This document shows positions 1 to 8,690 of a stretch of DNA of 64,000 bases, piece by piece. A program made the position numbers and the translations under genes. The DNA comes from Acidobacteriaceae bacterium (GTDB taxonomy: Bacteria > Acidobacteriota > Terriglobia > Bryobacterales > Bryobacteraceae): the NCBI GenBank assembly GCA_019233755.1, contig JAFAMD010000055.1:62001-126000 (forward strand), read 5' to 3'. The notes beneath the pieces are model-generated. The model ran no database searches and was not told where the DNA came from. It worked only from the letters and a program-made list of their open reading frames with translations. The stretch's first letter is position 1; every line of letters begins with the position of its first letter.

Positions 1-1094
1 TGTCTTCTGATAAGGAAGTCGAGCGCTCGTTTTGTCAAGGCGAAATCGCCGTAGCTGTTGATCGCGTAGGTGGTCCAAAGCGTATCACGCCCGAAAAACC
101 ATGCATATCCCGGCCGCGCCGAATCAGCCGATTCATAATATCCGGCCACCATACCGGTCTCGCCGTGGTAATTCACCTGCATCTGGTCGATGGCAACTTC
201 AGCCCAGGCGAGTGCCTCATTCACCTGGGAATTGGGAGTCTCCGCCTTCGCCCGGCTCTCCCGGAATTGCGAATAGTATTGTTGTGTTCGCTCATAAATC
301 TCCGGCAGAGCTTTGAAAATGGTTTCCGCCTGTGCAGCCGGCGCGCTTCCGTCGGCGACAGCCATTACGAGCGGGAATACCAGGCCGTGATCGCGCTTGG
401 GATCGAACGACAGCTTCAACTCCAGTGGATAAGTTTGCGGATGCTCCTGGTAAGGAACCATGATGCCCGGCTTCGTTCGCGGCATCGCAACAATTCCGGA
501 AAACTGCGAATTATCGGTATGCAGAACGTACAAACCGGGCCCATTCTCCTGCCCGACCCACTCGCCGTTCGGCCGCCCGAAATTAGGAGCGGGCCACATG
601 CGCAGCATTTCCGGCGTGAATGAGAACGTGATCTCTATCGGCCGCGCAGACTCAATCTCGAAAAACACGGCCGCCGACGTCGGTGGCTGCTCCTGCCCGC
701 GTGCCGCGAACATGTGCTGCCGGATCGTAAATGCCGCGTGCGAGTACGTGATGATCGTTTCCGCCGGAGTGACTTTGATCTCCGCAGCCAATGCGTTTAC
801 GTCAATGGGAACGTCGTAGTTCGCGAGTTCTGCTCTGATTCGAAAATTGCTGAGGATTTTCACCGGCCATTGCCAGCCTTCGAACACCCCGTTCTGACGT
901 CCCAGGAGCGCGCCGCGCTCGCCCGCAACGGTCCATGGCTCGCGCGGCACACAAGGTGCCAGAATCTGCGGCGTGCTCACATTCTTCGCGAAATTCGTTA
1001 ACGGTGCGAAATTCGGCGACGGGGAATTGAGCTCGGCGGCAGCAAGAGCCGCGCTTGCCAGAACGAACAGGATCGGCAGTCCTTGTCTTGACAT
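1..1094 (-). CDS. Secreted glycogen-debranching/amylo-alpha-1,6-glucosidase-like glycoside hydrolase (3' end beyond window)
   Basis: An open frame without stops runs from an ATG at 1094 leftwards to the window edge, giving 364 codons of a longer protein. The N-terminus (MSRQGLPILFVLASAALAAAE) is a good Sec signal peptide. Residues about 25-290 look like the N-terminal beta domain of a glycan hydrolase. The last visible part contains GYAWFFGRDTLWTTYA, matching the Trp-Phe-x-Arg-Asp signature at the start of the (alpha/alpha)6 barrel of glycogen-debranching and related GH63/GH133-type enzymes. The catalytic acid residues would lie beyond the edge, so activity cannot be judged. Export suggests action on an external or periplasmic alpha-glucan or oligosaccharide. 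It is divergent from the gene starting at 1229. The family is fairly sure, the substrate is not. Confidence 0.78.
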   Translation of the reverse strand, partial: MSRQGLPILFVLASAALAAAELNSPSPNFAPLTNFAKNVSTPQILAPCVPREPWTVAGERGALLGRQNGVFEGWQWPVKILSNFRIRAELANYDVPIDVNALAAEIKVTPAETIITYSHAAFTIRQHMFAARGQEQPPTSAAVFFEIESARPIEITFSFTPEMLRMWPAPNFGRPNGEWVGQENGPGLYVLHTDNSQFSGIVAMPRTKPGIMVPYQEHPQTYPLELKLSFDPKRDHGLVFPLVMAVADGSAPAAQAETIFKALPEIYERTQQYYSQFRESRAKAETPNSQVNEALAWAEVAIDQMQVNYHGETGMVAGYYESADSARPGYAWFFGRDTLWTTYAINSYGDFALTKRALDFLIRR

Positions 1095-1228
1095 AGTCAA
1101 TGCGTGTTATCGCAATGAGTATATACACCATTCCCCTCTCGCCGCCGCGGGTTTCGCCAAATGCGGTCAGTCCTTTTCCCCTTCAGCGGCTCCCATTTTG
1201 CGTCAGTGATAAACCTGAATAGTCCGCC

Positions 1229-1942
1229 ATGAAGCCAATTGTTCAAATCTCTCTCGACTTGGTGAACCTCGAAGAGGCTCTCGCGACCGCGGATATCGCC
1301 ATCCGCGCCGGCGTCGACTGGCTCGAAGCAGGTACACCTCTGATCCTTTCGGAAGGCGCGCGAGCCGTTCGGGAACTGCACGCCCGCTACCCGCAAGTGC
1401 CCATCGTTGCAGATATAAAAGCCATGGATGGCGGCTGGCTCGAAACGAAAATGATGGCGCAGGCGGGCGCCGGTTTCGTCGTTGTCATGGGACAGGCTCA
1501 CCCTGAGACCATAGAGTCGGCGGCGAAAGCGGGTCTCGATTTCGGAATCCAGGTCATGGGCGACAATATGGCGATGCCGGATCCCGTCGCTGGCGCAAAG
1601 CTGCTTGAGGATCTTGGGTGTGCCTATATCGTGCATCACATCGGATACGATATGCGGACCTTGCGGAGGCAGCGCGGCCTTCCGGCGCCTACTCCTCTCG
1701 ATCGGCTCCGCGAAGTCGTCACCGCCGTCTCGGTTCCTGTTCAGGCAGTCGGCGGGTTGACCATCGATCAGGCGACCCGGACTCCCGAATACGGCGCGCC
1801 GCTGGTCGTCGTCGGTGCCCCGCTTGTCGTCGGCGGCCAGGCGCTTAACTCGCCGGCCGAACTGGAAAAGACGCTGCGCTTGATCTGCGATCAGGTGCAC
1901 ACCTACGGCGATGTCAAGGTCGGTAAGGAGGCTATTCAATGA
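1229..1942 (+). CDS. Hexulose-6-phosphate synthase / 3-keto-L-gulonate-6-phosphate decarboxylase family protein
   Basis: This 237-residue protein is a full-length member of the orotidine-5'-phosphate decarboxylase superfamily, HUMPS branch. The Asp-x-Lys-x-x-Asp signature is present (D62, K64, D67 in VADIKAMDGG), with the early strand aspartate D10 and the WLEAGTPLI segment (E33) typical of HPS and KGPDC enzymes. VGGL near residue 171 and VVVGAPLV near residue 190 fit the phosphate-binding loops. Members either condense formaldehyde with ribulose 5-phosphate or decarboxylate keto-gulonate phosphate. No phosphohexuloisomerase or ulaD-type neighbour is present to decide. It overlaps the next gene at ATGA, so the two are probably translationally coupled and part of one pathway with the dehydrogenase. 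Confidence 0.82.
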   Translation: MKPIVQISLDLVNLEEALATADIAIRAGVDWLEAGTPLILSEGARAVRELHARYPQVPIVADIKAMDGGWLETKMMAQAGAGFVVVMGQAHPETIESAAKAGLDFGIQVMGDNMAMPDPVAGAKLLEDLGCAYIVHHIGYDMRTLRRQRGLPAPTPLDRLREVVTAVSVPVQAVGGLTIDQATRTPEYGAPLVVVGAPLVVGGQALNSPAELEKTLRLICDQVHTYGDVKVGKEAIQ

Positions 1943-2976
1943 GCACGGCTATGCCTGCTCTTGTTAACTATTCCCGCGAACCGTTCTCTGTTGAGCTTCG
2001 CGAGGTTCCCGTTCCAGAGATCGGAGAGACCGATGTGCTTCTCCGCGTCGGCGCCGTCAGCATTTGCGGCAGTGATCTTCACCAGTGGTCCGGCAGCCAT
2101 AGTTGGCCTGTGAACTACCCATGCATCCTGGGGCACGAATTTGCCGGAACCGTTGCCAGGGCTGGCTCCCGTGTGAGCCGCTTCCGTGACGGTGATCGCC
2201 TCGTCAGCGAGACTGCGGCGGTCATCGACGAAGCGTCGCCCATGAGCCGGCGCGGTCTTTACAACCTCGATCCTTCGCGCCGCGGTTTCGGATATGGTGT
2301 CGACGGCGCCATGACTCAGTACGTTCGTGTGCCCGAGCGCTGCCTGCACGGAATCCCGGACAGCTTGCCGTTTCAACGGGCTGCCTTAACCGAACCCTGC
2401 TGCGTTGCCTACAATGCCGTCTGCGTGAACGGCCGCGTGCGCCCGGGCGACAGTGTTTTGGTCCTCGGTCCGGGGCCCATCGGTTTGCTTTGCGCCAAAA
2501 TGGCTAAGTTGAGTGGTGCCGGCCTGGTGATCGTCGCCGGTTTACCCGCCGACAAATTCCGCCTGCAGGTTGCGCACGGCTTCGGCGCCGACGTCACGCT
2601 GGAAGGTGGTGTTCCGGAATATATTTCTGAAATCGGCGATGGCATGGGCGTAGATATCGCTATCGACGCATCCGGTGCCTCCGCAACACTTCAAATCGCT
2701 CTTCAGGCCGTTCGACCGGCCGGTCAGATTATCAAAGTGGGTTGGGGTCCGCAGCCGCTGCAATTCAGCCTTGATCCGCTCGTACACAAAAATGTCACGC
2801 TCACCGGAAGCTTCTCTCACAACTGGCCGGTTTGGGAACGCGTCATCTCTATGTTGTCTTCAGGGCAGGTGGATGTCGATCCCGTTATCTCCCGCGTTGC
2901 GGCGCTTCCTGATTGGCTCGGATGTTTTGAGCGGATGCACGCCGGCGAGTATGTGAAGGCGGTACTCACGCCCTGA
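1939..2976 (+). CDS. Zinc-type medium-chain alcohol/polyol dehydrogenase lacking the structural-zinc cysteines
   Basis: This 345-residue MDR-family dehydrogenase has catalytic zinc ligands visible as C43 (ICGSDLHQW), H66-E67 (GHEFAG) and E152 (TEPCCVA). The Rossmann glycine motif is GPGPIGLLCAKMA near residue 178. Sorbitol, threonine and related dehydrogenases normally have a lobe with four cysteines near residues 95-112. Here that lobe reads DEASPMSRRGLYNLDPSRRG with no cysteine, so the structural zinc is presumably absent. The start overlaps the stop of the HUMPS gene by four bases (ATGA). The pair likely oxidises a polyol or sugar acid and processes its phosphorylated product, but the substrate is unknown. 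Its stop abuts the stop of the convergent kinase gene within the palindrome TGATCA. Confidence 0.85.
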   Translation: MSTAMPALVNYSREPFSVELREVPVPEIGETDVLLRVGAVSICGSDLHQWSGSHSWPVNYPCILGHEFAGTVARAGSRVSRFRDGDRLVSETAAVIDEASPMSRRGLYNLDPSRRGFGYGVDGAMTQYVRVPERCLHGIPDSLPFQRAALTEPCCVAYNAVCVNGRVRPGDSVLVLGPGPIGLLCAKMAKLSGAGLVIVAGLPADKFRLQVAHGFGADVTLEGGVPEYISEIGDGMGVDIAIDASGASATLQIALQAVRPAGQIIKVGWGPQPLQFSLDPLVHKNVTLTGSFSHNWPVWERVISMLSSGQVDVDPVISRVAALPDWLGCFERMHAGEYVKAVLTP

Positions 2977-5106
2977 TCAAGCGCCGCTGTCGTTTGCAGC
3001 GGTCGCCAGCCACTTGGCAAGGGTCGCCGCAAATTCGGTCAACCGCAGCGGTTTCGCCAGATAATCGTCCATTCCCGCTTTCAGGCAGCGCTCGCGATCG
3101 CCGGCCATAGCATGCGCGGTGAACGCGATAACCGGAGTGTGTGGCCGGTCCTCCGCGGTTTCAATCTCGCGAATCGCTGCTGTCGCATCGTACCCGTCTA
3201 CCACCGGCATCTGGCAATCCATCAGGACCAGTTCGTAGCGATTGTCGCGAAAGAGCTGCACGGCCTTCGCACCATCCGCCGCCACATCGGCTACGCAGCC
3301 CATCTTCTCCAGAAACCGCAGCGCCAGTCTCTGGTTTACCGGGTTATCCTCGGCTAACAACACACGCGGGTTGCCCAGTAAGAGCGTGCCTCTCGCCAAC
3401 GCGCCGGGATCGCGCCCGTCATCTGGCTTCGTTGGGAATTCGAGCGGCAGCCGGAGCCAGAAGGTCGACCCCTTGCCTGGGGTACTGGTCACTCCCACCC
3501 GTCCGCCCATCAGCTCGGCCAGCTTCTTTGAAATTGCCAGTCCGAGCCCGAGCCCGCCATACTTGCGCGTACTTGAATCGTCCGCTTGCTGGAATGGCTG
3601 AAAGAGCCGTGCCTGCTCCGCTTCGCTGATACCTTCGCCCGTGTCTCGGACCGTCAGCAGCACCTCCGCTCCACGCTCGCCCGTCGCTTCCGCGCACACG
3701 CTCAGCCGGACTGAGCCCGCATCGGTAAACTTGATCGCGTTGTTCAGATAGTTGATGAGAATTTGCCGTATCCGGCTCGCATCACCCACAAACTGAGCGG
3801 GCAACCCCCGAGGGTAATCAACCGTCAGTTCCAAACCTCTTGCTTGCGCAAACGCGCGCGTCAGCGTGCCGGCCTGAGCCACTACCGTTCGAAGATCGAA
3901 GGTGTCCTGTTCGATCTCGATCTTGCCCATCTCTACCCGGCTTAGGTCCAGCAGTTCATTTACCAGCGTCAGCAGCGCCGTTCCGGATTGCTTCACGGTC
4001 TCGGCCAGTTCCCTCTTTTCCGGGGGCAGGACGCTGTCAAGCAGTAACTCTGTCGCCCCCAGTACCCCATTCAGCGGCGTTCTCAACTCGTGGCTGATAT
4101 TCGCTAGAAACACACTCTTCGCCCGGTTTGCGCTTTCTGCGGATTCTTTGGCCTCTTGCAGAGCCTGCTCCGCTTGCCGCCGCGCTGTTACGTCCCAGGA
4201 GACGCCGCTTGCGCCCGCCAAAACGCCATTTTCATCGCACCGAAAGGTTCCGTTTTCGTTCAGCCATCGCACGTTCCGGTCTGGCAGAACCACGCGGTAC
4301 TCGATGTGAAAGCTGCTCGCGTTCTCACGCGCCCGCCCTATCTCGGCAAGAACCCCATCACGGTCGTCCGGGTGTACCCTGTCCAGCCAACTATCGCGCG
4401 TTCCCGGGTGGCTGCCGGGGACCAGGCCGAATAGTTCCTGCATGGTTTCAGACCACACGGTTCTGTCTTCCACCGCGTCCCATTCCCACATCCCCATGTG
4501 TCCGGCTTCAAGCGCCAGGGCTGCTCTCGCTTCGCTCTCCTGGGAAAGCCTGCGCTGCTGCTCGAGCTGCCGCTGTCTTCTCTCCAGTACAACTGCGCCG
4601 GCTTCCAGTTTGCGCCGGGTTCTGCGCAGCTCCAGTTGCTCCATCACCAGGGCCGCCAGGTCTTTCAACGCATCCAGCAATTCCGCGGCAGGTTCCGGTC
4701 GGGGCACCACGTCAAGCACGCACATGGCTCCAAGCCGGAAACCGTCATGGGTCTTCAACGGGACCCCTGCATAAAAGCGGATGCCTGGTGGTCCCGTTAC
4801 CAGCGGATTATTCGCAAAGCGCTCGTCCTTGAGGGCGTCGGTTACTACGAATGCGTCGTCGCCTAGGATCGTGTGTGCACTGAACGCGCATTCTCGCGGC
4901 GTCTCTCGGAAATCCACCCCGACACCGCTTTTCATAAAGTGACGCTTCTCGTCCAACAGCGAAACAGAGGCAATAGGCGCCTCGAACAGGCAGGCGGCCA
5001 GCCGCGACAGGCGGTCGAACGCGTGCTCCGGTTCCGTGTCGAGCACGTGATAGCGTCGCAGAGCGGCCAGCCGCTTTGCTTCGTCAGCAGGAAGCAAAGC
5101 GCTCAT
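2977..5106 (-). CDS. Hybrid sensor histidine kinase (GAF-PAS-HisKA-HATPase-REC)
   Basis: The product is 709 residues if started at the ATG at 5106; an in-frame GTG six codons upstream is possible. The N-terminal GAF domain (about 20-150) is of the cytosolic type seen in GAF/PAS kinases. A coiled coil follows (about 155-200), then a PAS domain (about 200-310, WEWDAVEDRTVWSE). The HisKA phospho-acceptor is H339 in SHELRTPLNG. HATPase motifs follow: the N-box NYLNNAIKFTD, DTGEGIS, and GGLGLGLAISKKLAELMGG. The C-terminal receiver (about 578-695) has the acidic pair AEDN and phospho-acceptor D630 in LMDCQMPVVDG. There are no transmembrane segments, so sensing is cytoplasmic. No cognate regulator is adjacent. 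It is a class I-type hybrid kinase, and its output partner must lie elsewhere. Confidence 0.93.
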   Translation of the reverse strand: MSALLPADEAKRLAALRRYHVLDTEPEHAFDRLSRLAACLFEAPIASVSLLDEKRHFMKSGVGVDFRETPRECAFSAHTILGDDAFVVTDALKDERFANNPLVTGPPGIRFYAGVPLKTHDGFRLGAMCVLDVVPRPEPAAELLDALKDLAALVMEQLELRRTRRKLEAGAVVLERRQRQLEQQRRLSQESEARAALALEAGHMGMWEWDAVEDRTVWSETMQELFGLVPGSHPGTRDSWLDRVHPDDRDGVLAEIGRARENASSFHIEYRVVLPDRNVRWLNENGTFRCDENGVLAGASGVSWDVTARRQAEQALQEAKESAESANRAKSVFLANISHELRTPLNGVLGATELLLDSVLPPEKRELAETVKQSGTALLTLVNELLDLSRVEMGKIEIEQDTFDLRTVVAQAGTLTRAFAQARGLELTVDYPRGLPAQFVGDASRIRQILINYLNNAIKFTDAGSVRLSVCAEATGERGAEVLLTVRDTGEGISEAEQARLFQPFQQADDSSTRKYGGLGLGLAISKKLAELMGGRVGVTSTPGKGSTFWLRLPLEFPTKPDDGRDPGALARGTLLLGNPRVLLAEDNPVNQRLALRFLEKMGCVADVAADGAKAVQLFRDNRYELVLMDCQMPVVDGYDATAAIREIETAEDRPHTPVIAFTAHAMAGDRERCLKAGMDDYLAKPLRLTEFAATLAKWLATAANDSGA

Positions 5107-5190
5107 GCAGCGCGCCGGTTCCACCAGCGCAGGCGCCCGCAGTGCGGGATTCTCACTTAGATAGAAGTGTTACAGTATCACACAAAACAA

Positions 5191-5451
5191 CTAAAATTTC
5201 ACCCCCGCTGAAAACTGCAGCGACCGCGCTGGCAGTTGATTCGTAACGCCTGCCAGTGGTTTCCCAAATCCCGGTCCCGGCACGAACCCGTTTCCATAGG
5301 TTCCGCTATACCCCACAAAATTGGCATGGTTGAACACGTTGAACGCCTCCACGCGCAGGTTCAGCATCACCCGTTCGCTGCCCAGCGGAAATGCCCGTTC
5401 GAGGAACGGCGAAACATCGTAGATCGGCCTGCCGCGCCTTTCAGCGCCAAC
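5191..5451 (-). pseudogene. C-terminal remnant of an Oar-like TonB-dependent receptor
   Basis: Immediately downstream of the stop codon of the intact receptor (5459), and in another frame, lies an open stretch ending in LQFSAGVKF and a stop. It contains MLNLRVEAFNVFNHANF, the penultimate-strand signature of acidobacterial Oar receptors, and ends in the aromatic residue expected for an outer-membrane beta-barrel. Only about 85 residues are recognisable, against more than 1000 in the family, and there is no start or signal peptide. It is best read as the last strands of a second, deleted receptor gene. The break starts within ten bases of the upstream gene's stop, which suggests a deletion between tandem paralogues. 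Confidence 0.7.
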
Positions 5452-5458
5452 GAAGATT

Positions 5459-8400
5459 TTAAAAGCTGAACCGCACTCCGATTTGTGCCGCAAATGGAAT
5501 GCCTACTGTAGTACCGGGGCCAAAGAAGTCGCCGAGCGCTCCTGCGGGAACGCGCAATTGGTTGAGACTCGTGATCGGTTGAGTCTGCGTGCAACTGGAA
5601 TTAAGGCAAAACGCCGTAGCGTTGTACAAACTATTCACCGGTATCGGTAGAGCAGCAAGGTTGGTAACGTAGTTTGCTCCCGGGTTGTTGCGATTGAAGA
5701 GATTGAAGAACTCTATGAACGGCATCAAGCTATAGCGATCGCGGAAATTGATCGGGCGGGCGACCCGTAGATCAACTTGAATATATGGCGTACCGCGAAA
5801 CTCATCGAGCGAGGTCTGCACGCCGTTGATAACCGCACGGTCGTCGAGAGTATCTCCAACCCCATTGACACCCACCGGCGTTGTCATCGTAAATGGCCTG
5901 GCAGTCTCGGCCTGCATCAAGGTCGACAGCTCAAAGCCACCTGGTGCGTGGAAGATCCCCGCAAGTACAAAACGATTTAGTACATCTTCACCGGAAGGGC
6001 CGTAGTCGCCCTTCGCAAACGCATTCAGCGGATTGCACACACCATTGACGTAGTCGAACAGTTCGCCCAAGACGCAGCCCCAAGTTTCGGCGCTCGAAAC
6101 CGTGTCGTTCACGATCAGACTGAACCGGCGCGTCAGATTTGCCTGCAGGTGAAACATGAGACCGTCATAACGCGAGCGGTTATCCGTCCGAAAGACGGTC
6201 AGATTAGGTACATACTGTTGCTGCGTTGCAGGATCGGAAGCATATAACGGCGAGAATAAAGTGTAGCCAGCTTGGTATTGATATCGCCGATAAGCATGTA
6301 CGCCTTCCTCATGCACCCAACTCGCGGATATTATCCAATTTGAATTAAAGGCGTGCTCTACACCGGCACTCGCATGCAACGCGTAAGGCGCCTTGTAACT
6401 CGGATCAATTAGAGCGCCTGAGCCCCCATAAGCTGCGCCCGGCAGGCAGCCCGGGCCGCCCGGCTTAACACAGACGCCGGGCGGCGCATTGACTGCCTGA
6501 AAGGCGGTGACCCAGCCATTCTGCGCAAGGTCGTTGTAATAGAGACCGAAACTGGCGCGCAGAACTGTGCTTTTCGATTGACCCAACGTGTAGGCAATGC
6601 CAACACGTGGCCCGAAAGCGTCACGATAATCATGCGGAGCGGCATCTTTGGCGAACAGCGGAATTTGCAAAGCCTGCAGGGTCAAAAGTGCGGGATTCCC
6701 CAGCTGCGAGCGGCCAGACGCGATAAACAGGCCGAACGTTGTGTCATACCTCAAGCCGTAATTGATGGTTAGCGACGGCGTCGCACGCCAGGAGTCTTCG
6801 GCATACAATCCGAGCCGCTGCACGTTTTGATCGAAGCTGCCATTGCCTGCGGGTGTGCTGCTGCACGTCGTGCCAGGTGTCACCGGAAGCGTAGGAGTGG
6901 GTGTACACGTCAGGTCTACTGAAAACTGGGCCGGATTATTCACGTAATCCGTGGGGTTCATCGCGAACACTGTAAGGCTCTCGGGGTTAGAAGAAAGAGC
7001 ACCACTTAGCACCGGCTCATGAATGAAGTCGATACCAAACGTAGGAGAATGCGAACCGGAAGAGTGAGCGACGAGATACCGGAATTGATACTTCTCTTGC
7101 TTTCTCAAAACCGGGAACGCAGTAATAGGAGTCACAAATTGGTTATCACCGAAGGTTTCGAATCCGGATATGGTTTGCGAGGTAGAGCTGAATGGAAAGG
7201 CGAGTGCGAAACCGAGTGTCGAGTTGCGCTGCTGTGTCGTGCCCAGGAAACTCGCGTCAAAAGTGAAGGAACCGACCCACGATGGACTAAAACTGTATTG
7301 TTGCCCAAGCACCAGGTTCATGTAGTTGCTGTGCCAGGTCGTTCCAGTAGAAGGAAGCGTTGCCTGCTGAACGAACGCATTATTAGTGGTGTAGTTATCG
7401 ATGGAAGCGCGGAGAAACCATTGCGAGCGGGAAGACTGTGACCAGTCGAAACGAAGCGTGGCGAGGTAATCGCGGAATGGAACGGGAACATTTGTCGGCA
7501 CGCCGATGGAACTGACGCCAGGAATCAATCCTTGTGCAGCGAGCGCAGCCAGAGCGTTGAATTGCGTAAGACTTGCCGGGCTGTATGCAATACTGGCGCG
7601 TTCGTGGACAGCCTCCAAAGACGAGAAGAACCAGAGCTTGTCTTTTTCAATCGGGCCGCCCACCGCGCCGACGTAGTTTTGACGAGAGAATGGCTGCTTC
7701 GGTAAAGGAGCGGGGTTCTCAATGGGAAACCGGGCATTGAGAGCCGCCGCGCGGTCATAGAAGGCGCCTAGACCGTGCCAATCGTTGGTACCACGCTTCG
7801 TTGTGACCATGACCGCGCCTCCGACGGTACGTCCTATCGAGGCCTGCTCTTGCGAAGTCTCTACGGCGAACTCTTCAATTGCAGCGGGCGAGAAGTTTTG
7901 TAAGAACCCACCGATATAGTCGTCGGAGTTGTCCCCGCCATCCACCGAAAGGACATCGTTCAGACCCGAACTGCCGCCGAACGAAACTGCGGTTATACGT
8001 GCTTTCGTCGGATCAGATGGTTCAACAGGCTCAGTTCCAGGCAGCAGGTAGGCGATATTCGCGAAGCTTCGGCTGGCCAGAGGCAGCGTTTCTAAATCGC
8101 GCGAACCGACGACGCCTCCCTGCACAGTTGTCGTTAGGTCAATAGGCTCCGTTGTGATTGAGGACGCGCCGGCAGTTACATTGACTGTCTGGGCGAGCGC
8201 AGCGGGTTTCAGCGTGACAGTAATGTTTTGGACCGAAGTGACCTGAACCGCGACTGTCGAAGTCGCTTGCGCAAAGCCTTTTGCGTTTACCGTAATTCGA
8301 TACTCACCAGGTGGCAGTGCGTTGAATCGAAACTCGCCGTTGCGGTTAGCCTTCGTTTCGCGTTTCAGGTCCGCCCCAAGCAGTTGAATCGTCGTGGCGG

Positions 8401-8530
8401 CTCCGCTGATATAGCCTCCGGTCGAGTCTTCAACTACGCCCGCAAGACTGCCTCGGAAATCTTGTGCCGCGCATATGTTCCACCCAAGGCTGGCAAGAAA
8501 AAGGAGGGAACTAACCTGAATTCGCTGCAA
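5459..8530 (-). CDS. Oar-like TonB-dependent outer-membrane receptor with carboxypeptidase-regulatory domain
   Basis: The product has about 1023 residues. I chose the TTG at 8530 because GGGAGG lies a few bases upstream and the protein then opens with a clean signal peptide (MQRIQVSSLLFLASLGWNICAAQ). A longer TTG start at 8572 is possible. Mature residues 5-90 form a CarboxypepD_reg-like Ig fold (GSLAGVVEDSTGGYISGA). A plug-like region follows, with VDGGDNSDDYIGGF near 195. The rest is a long beta-barrel ending in RFSF with the terminal Phe typical of barrel proteins. Such receptors are very numerous in Acidobacteriota and are thought to import or bind carbohydrates or other large nutrients. 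No specific ligand can be inferred. A tail remnant of a paralogue follows directly. Confidence 0.88.
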   Translation of the reverse strand: MQRIQVSSLLFLASLGWNICAAQDFRGSLAGVVEDSTGGYISGAATTIQLLGADLKRETKANRNGEFRFNALPPGEYRITVNAKGFAQATSTVAVQVTSVQNITVTLKPAALAQTVNVTAGASSITTEPIDLTTTVQGGVVGSRDLETLPLASRSFANIAYLLPGTEPVEPSDPTKARITAVSFGGSSGLNDVLSVDGGDNSDDYIGGFLQNFSPAAIEEFAVETSQEQASIGRTVGGAVMVTTKRGTNDWHGLGAFYDRAAALNARFPIENPAPLPKQPFSRQNYVGAVGGPIEKDKLWFFSSLEAVHERASIAYSPASLTQFNALAALAAQGLIPGVSSIGVPTNVPVPFRDYLATLRFDWSQSSRSQWFLRASIDNYTTNNAFVQQATLPSTGTTWHSNYMNLVLGQQYSFSPSWVGSFTFDASFLGTTQQRNSTLGFALAFPFSSTSQTISGFETFGDNQFVTPITAFPVLRKQEKYQFRYLVAHSSGSHSPTFGIDFIHEPVLSGALSSNPESLTVFAMNPTDYVNNPAQFSVDLTCTPTPTLPVTPGTTCSSTPAGNGSFDQNVQRLGLYAEDSWRATPSLTINYGLRYDTTFGLFIASGRSQLGNPALLTLQALQIPLFAKDAAPHDYRDAFGPRVGIAYTLGQSKSTVLRASFGLYYNDLAQNGWVTAFQAVNAPPGVCVKPGGPGCLPGAAYGGSGALIDPSYKAPYALHASAGVEHAFNSNWIISASWVHEEGVHAYRRYQYQAGYTLFSPLYASDPATQQQYVPNLTVFRTDNRSRYDGLMFHLQANLTRRFSLIVNDTVSSAETWGCVLGELFDYVNGVCNPLNAFAKGDYGPSGEDVLNRFVLAGIFHAPGGFELSTLMQAETARPFTMTTPVGVNGVGDTLDDRAVINGVQTSLDEFRGTPYIQVDLRVARPINFRDRYSLMPFIEFFNLFNRNNPGANYVTNLAALPIPVNSLYNATAFCLNSSCTQTQPITSLNQLRVPAGALGDFFGPGTTVGIPFAAQIGVRFSF

Positions 8531-8690
8531 TGTGCCCCTCCCTTCTTTTCCGAATAGGCGAGGATTACCCAAAATAGCACGCCGTCAGAACTACTACCAG
8601 CAGTAGTGAGCCGACCTCCCCTGCTATGCCCGTGGCGGTGACCCAATCGGAAGTCCGCCGACGGAGAAGTCACCCGCTGCATCCGTTTCT

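Noticed and set aside
1097-1939. A 280-codon minus-strand open frame opposite the HUMPS gene
   Set aside because: The forward gene is full length with catalytic residues. The reverse translation is Arg/Asp-rich shadow sequence.
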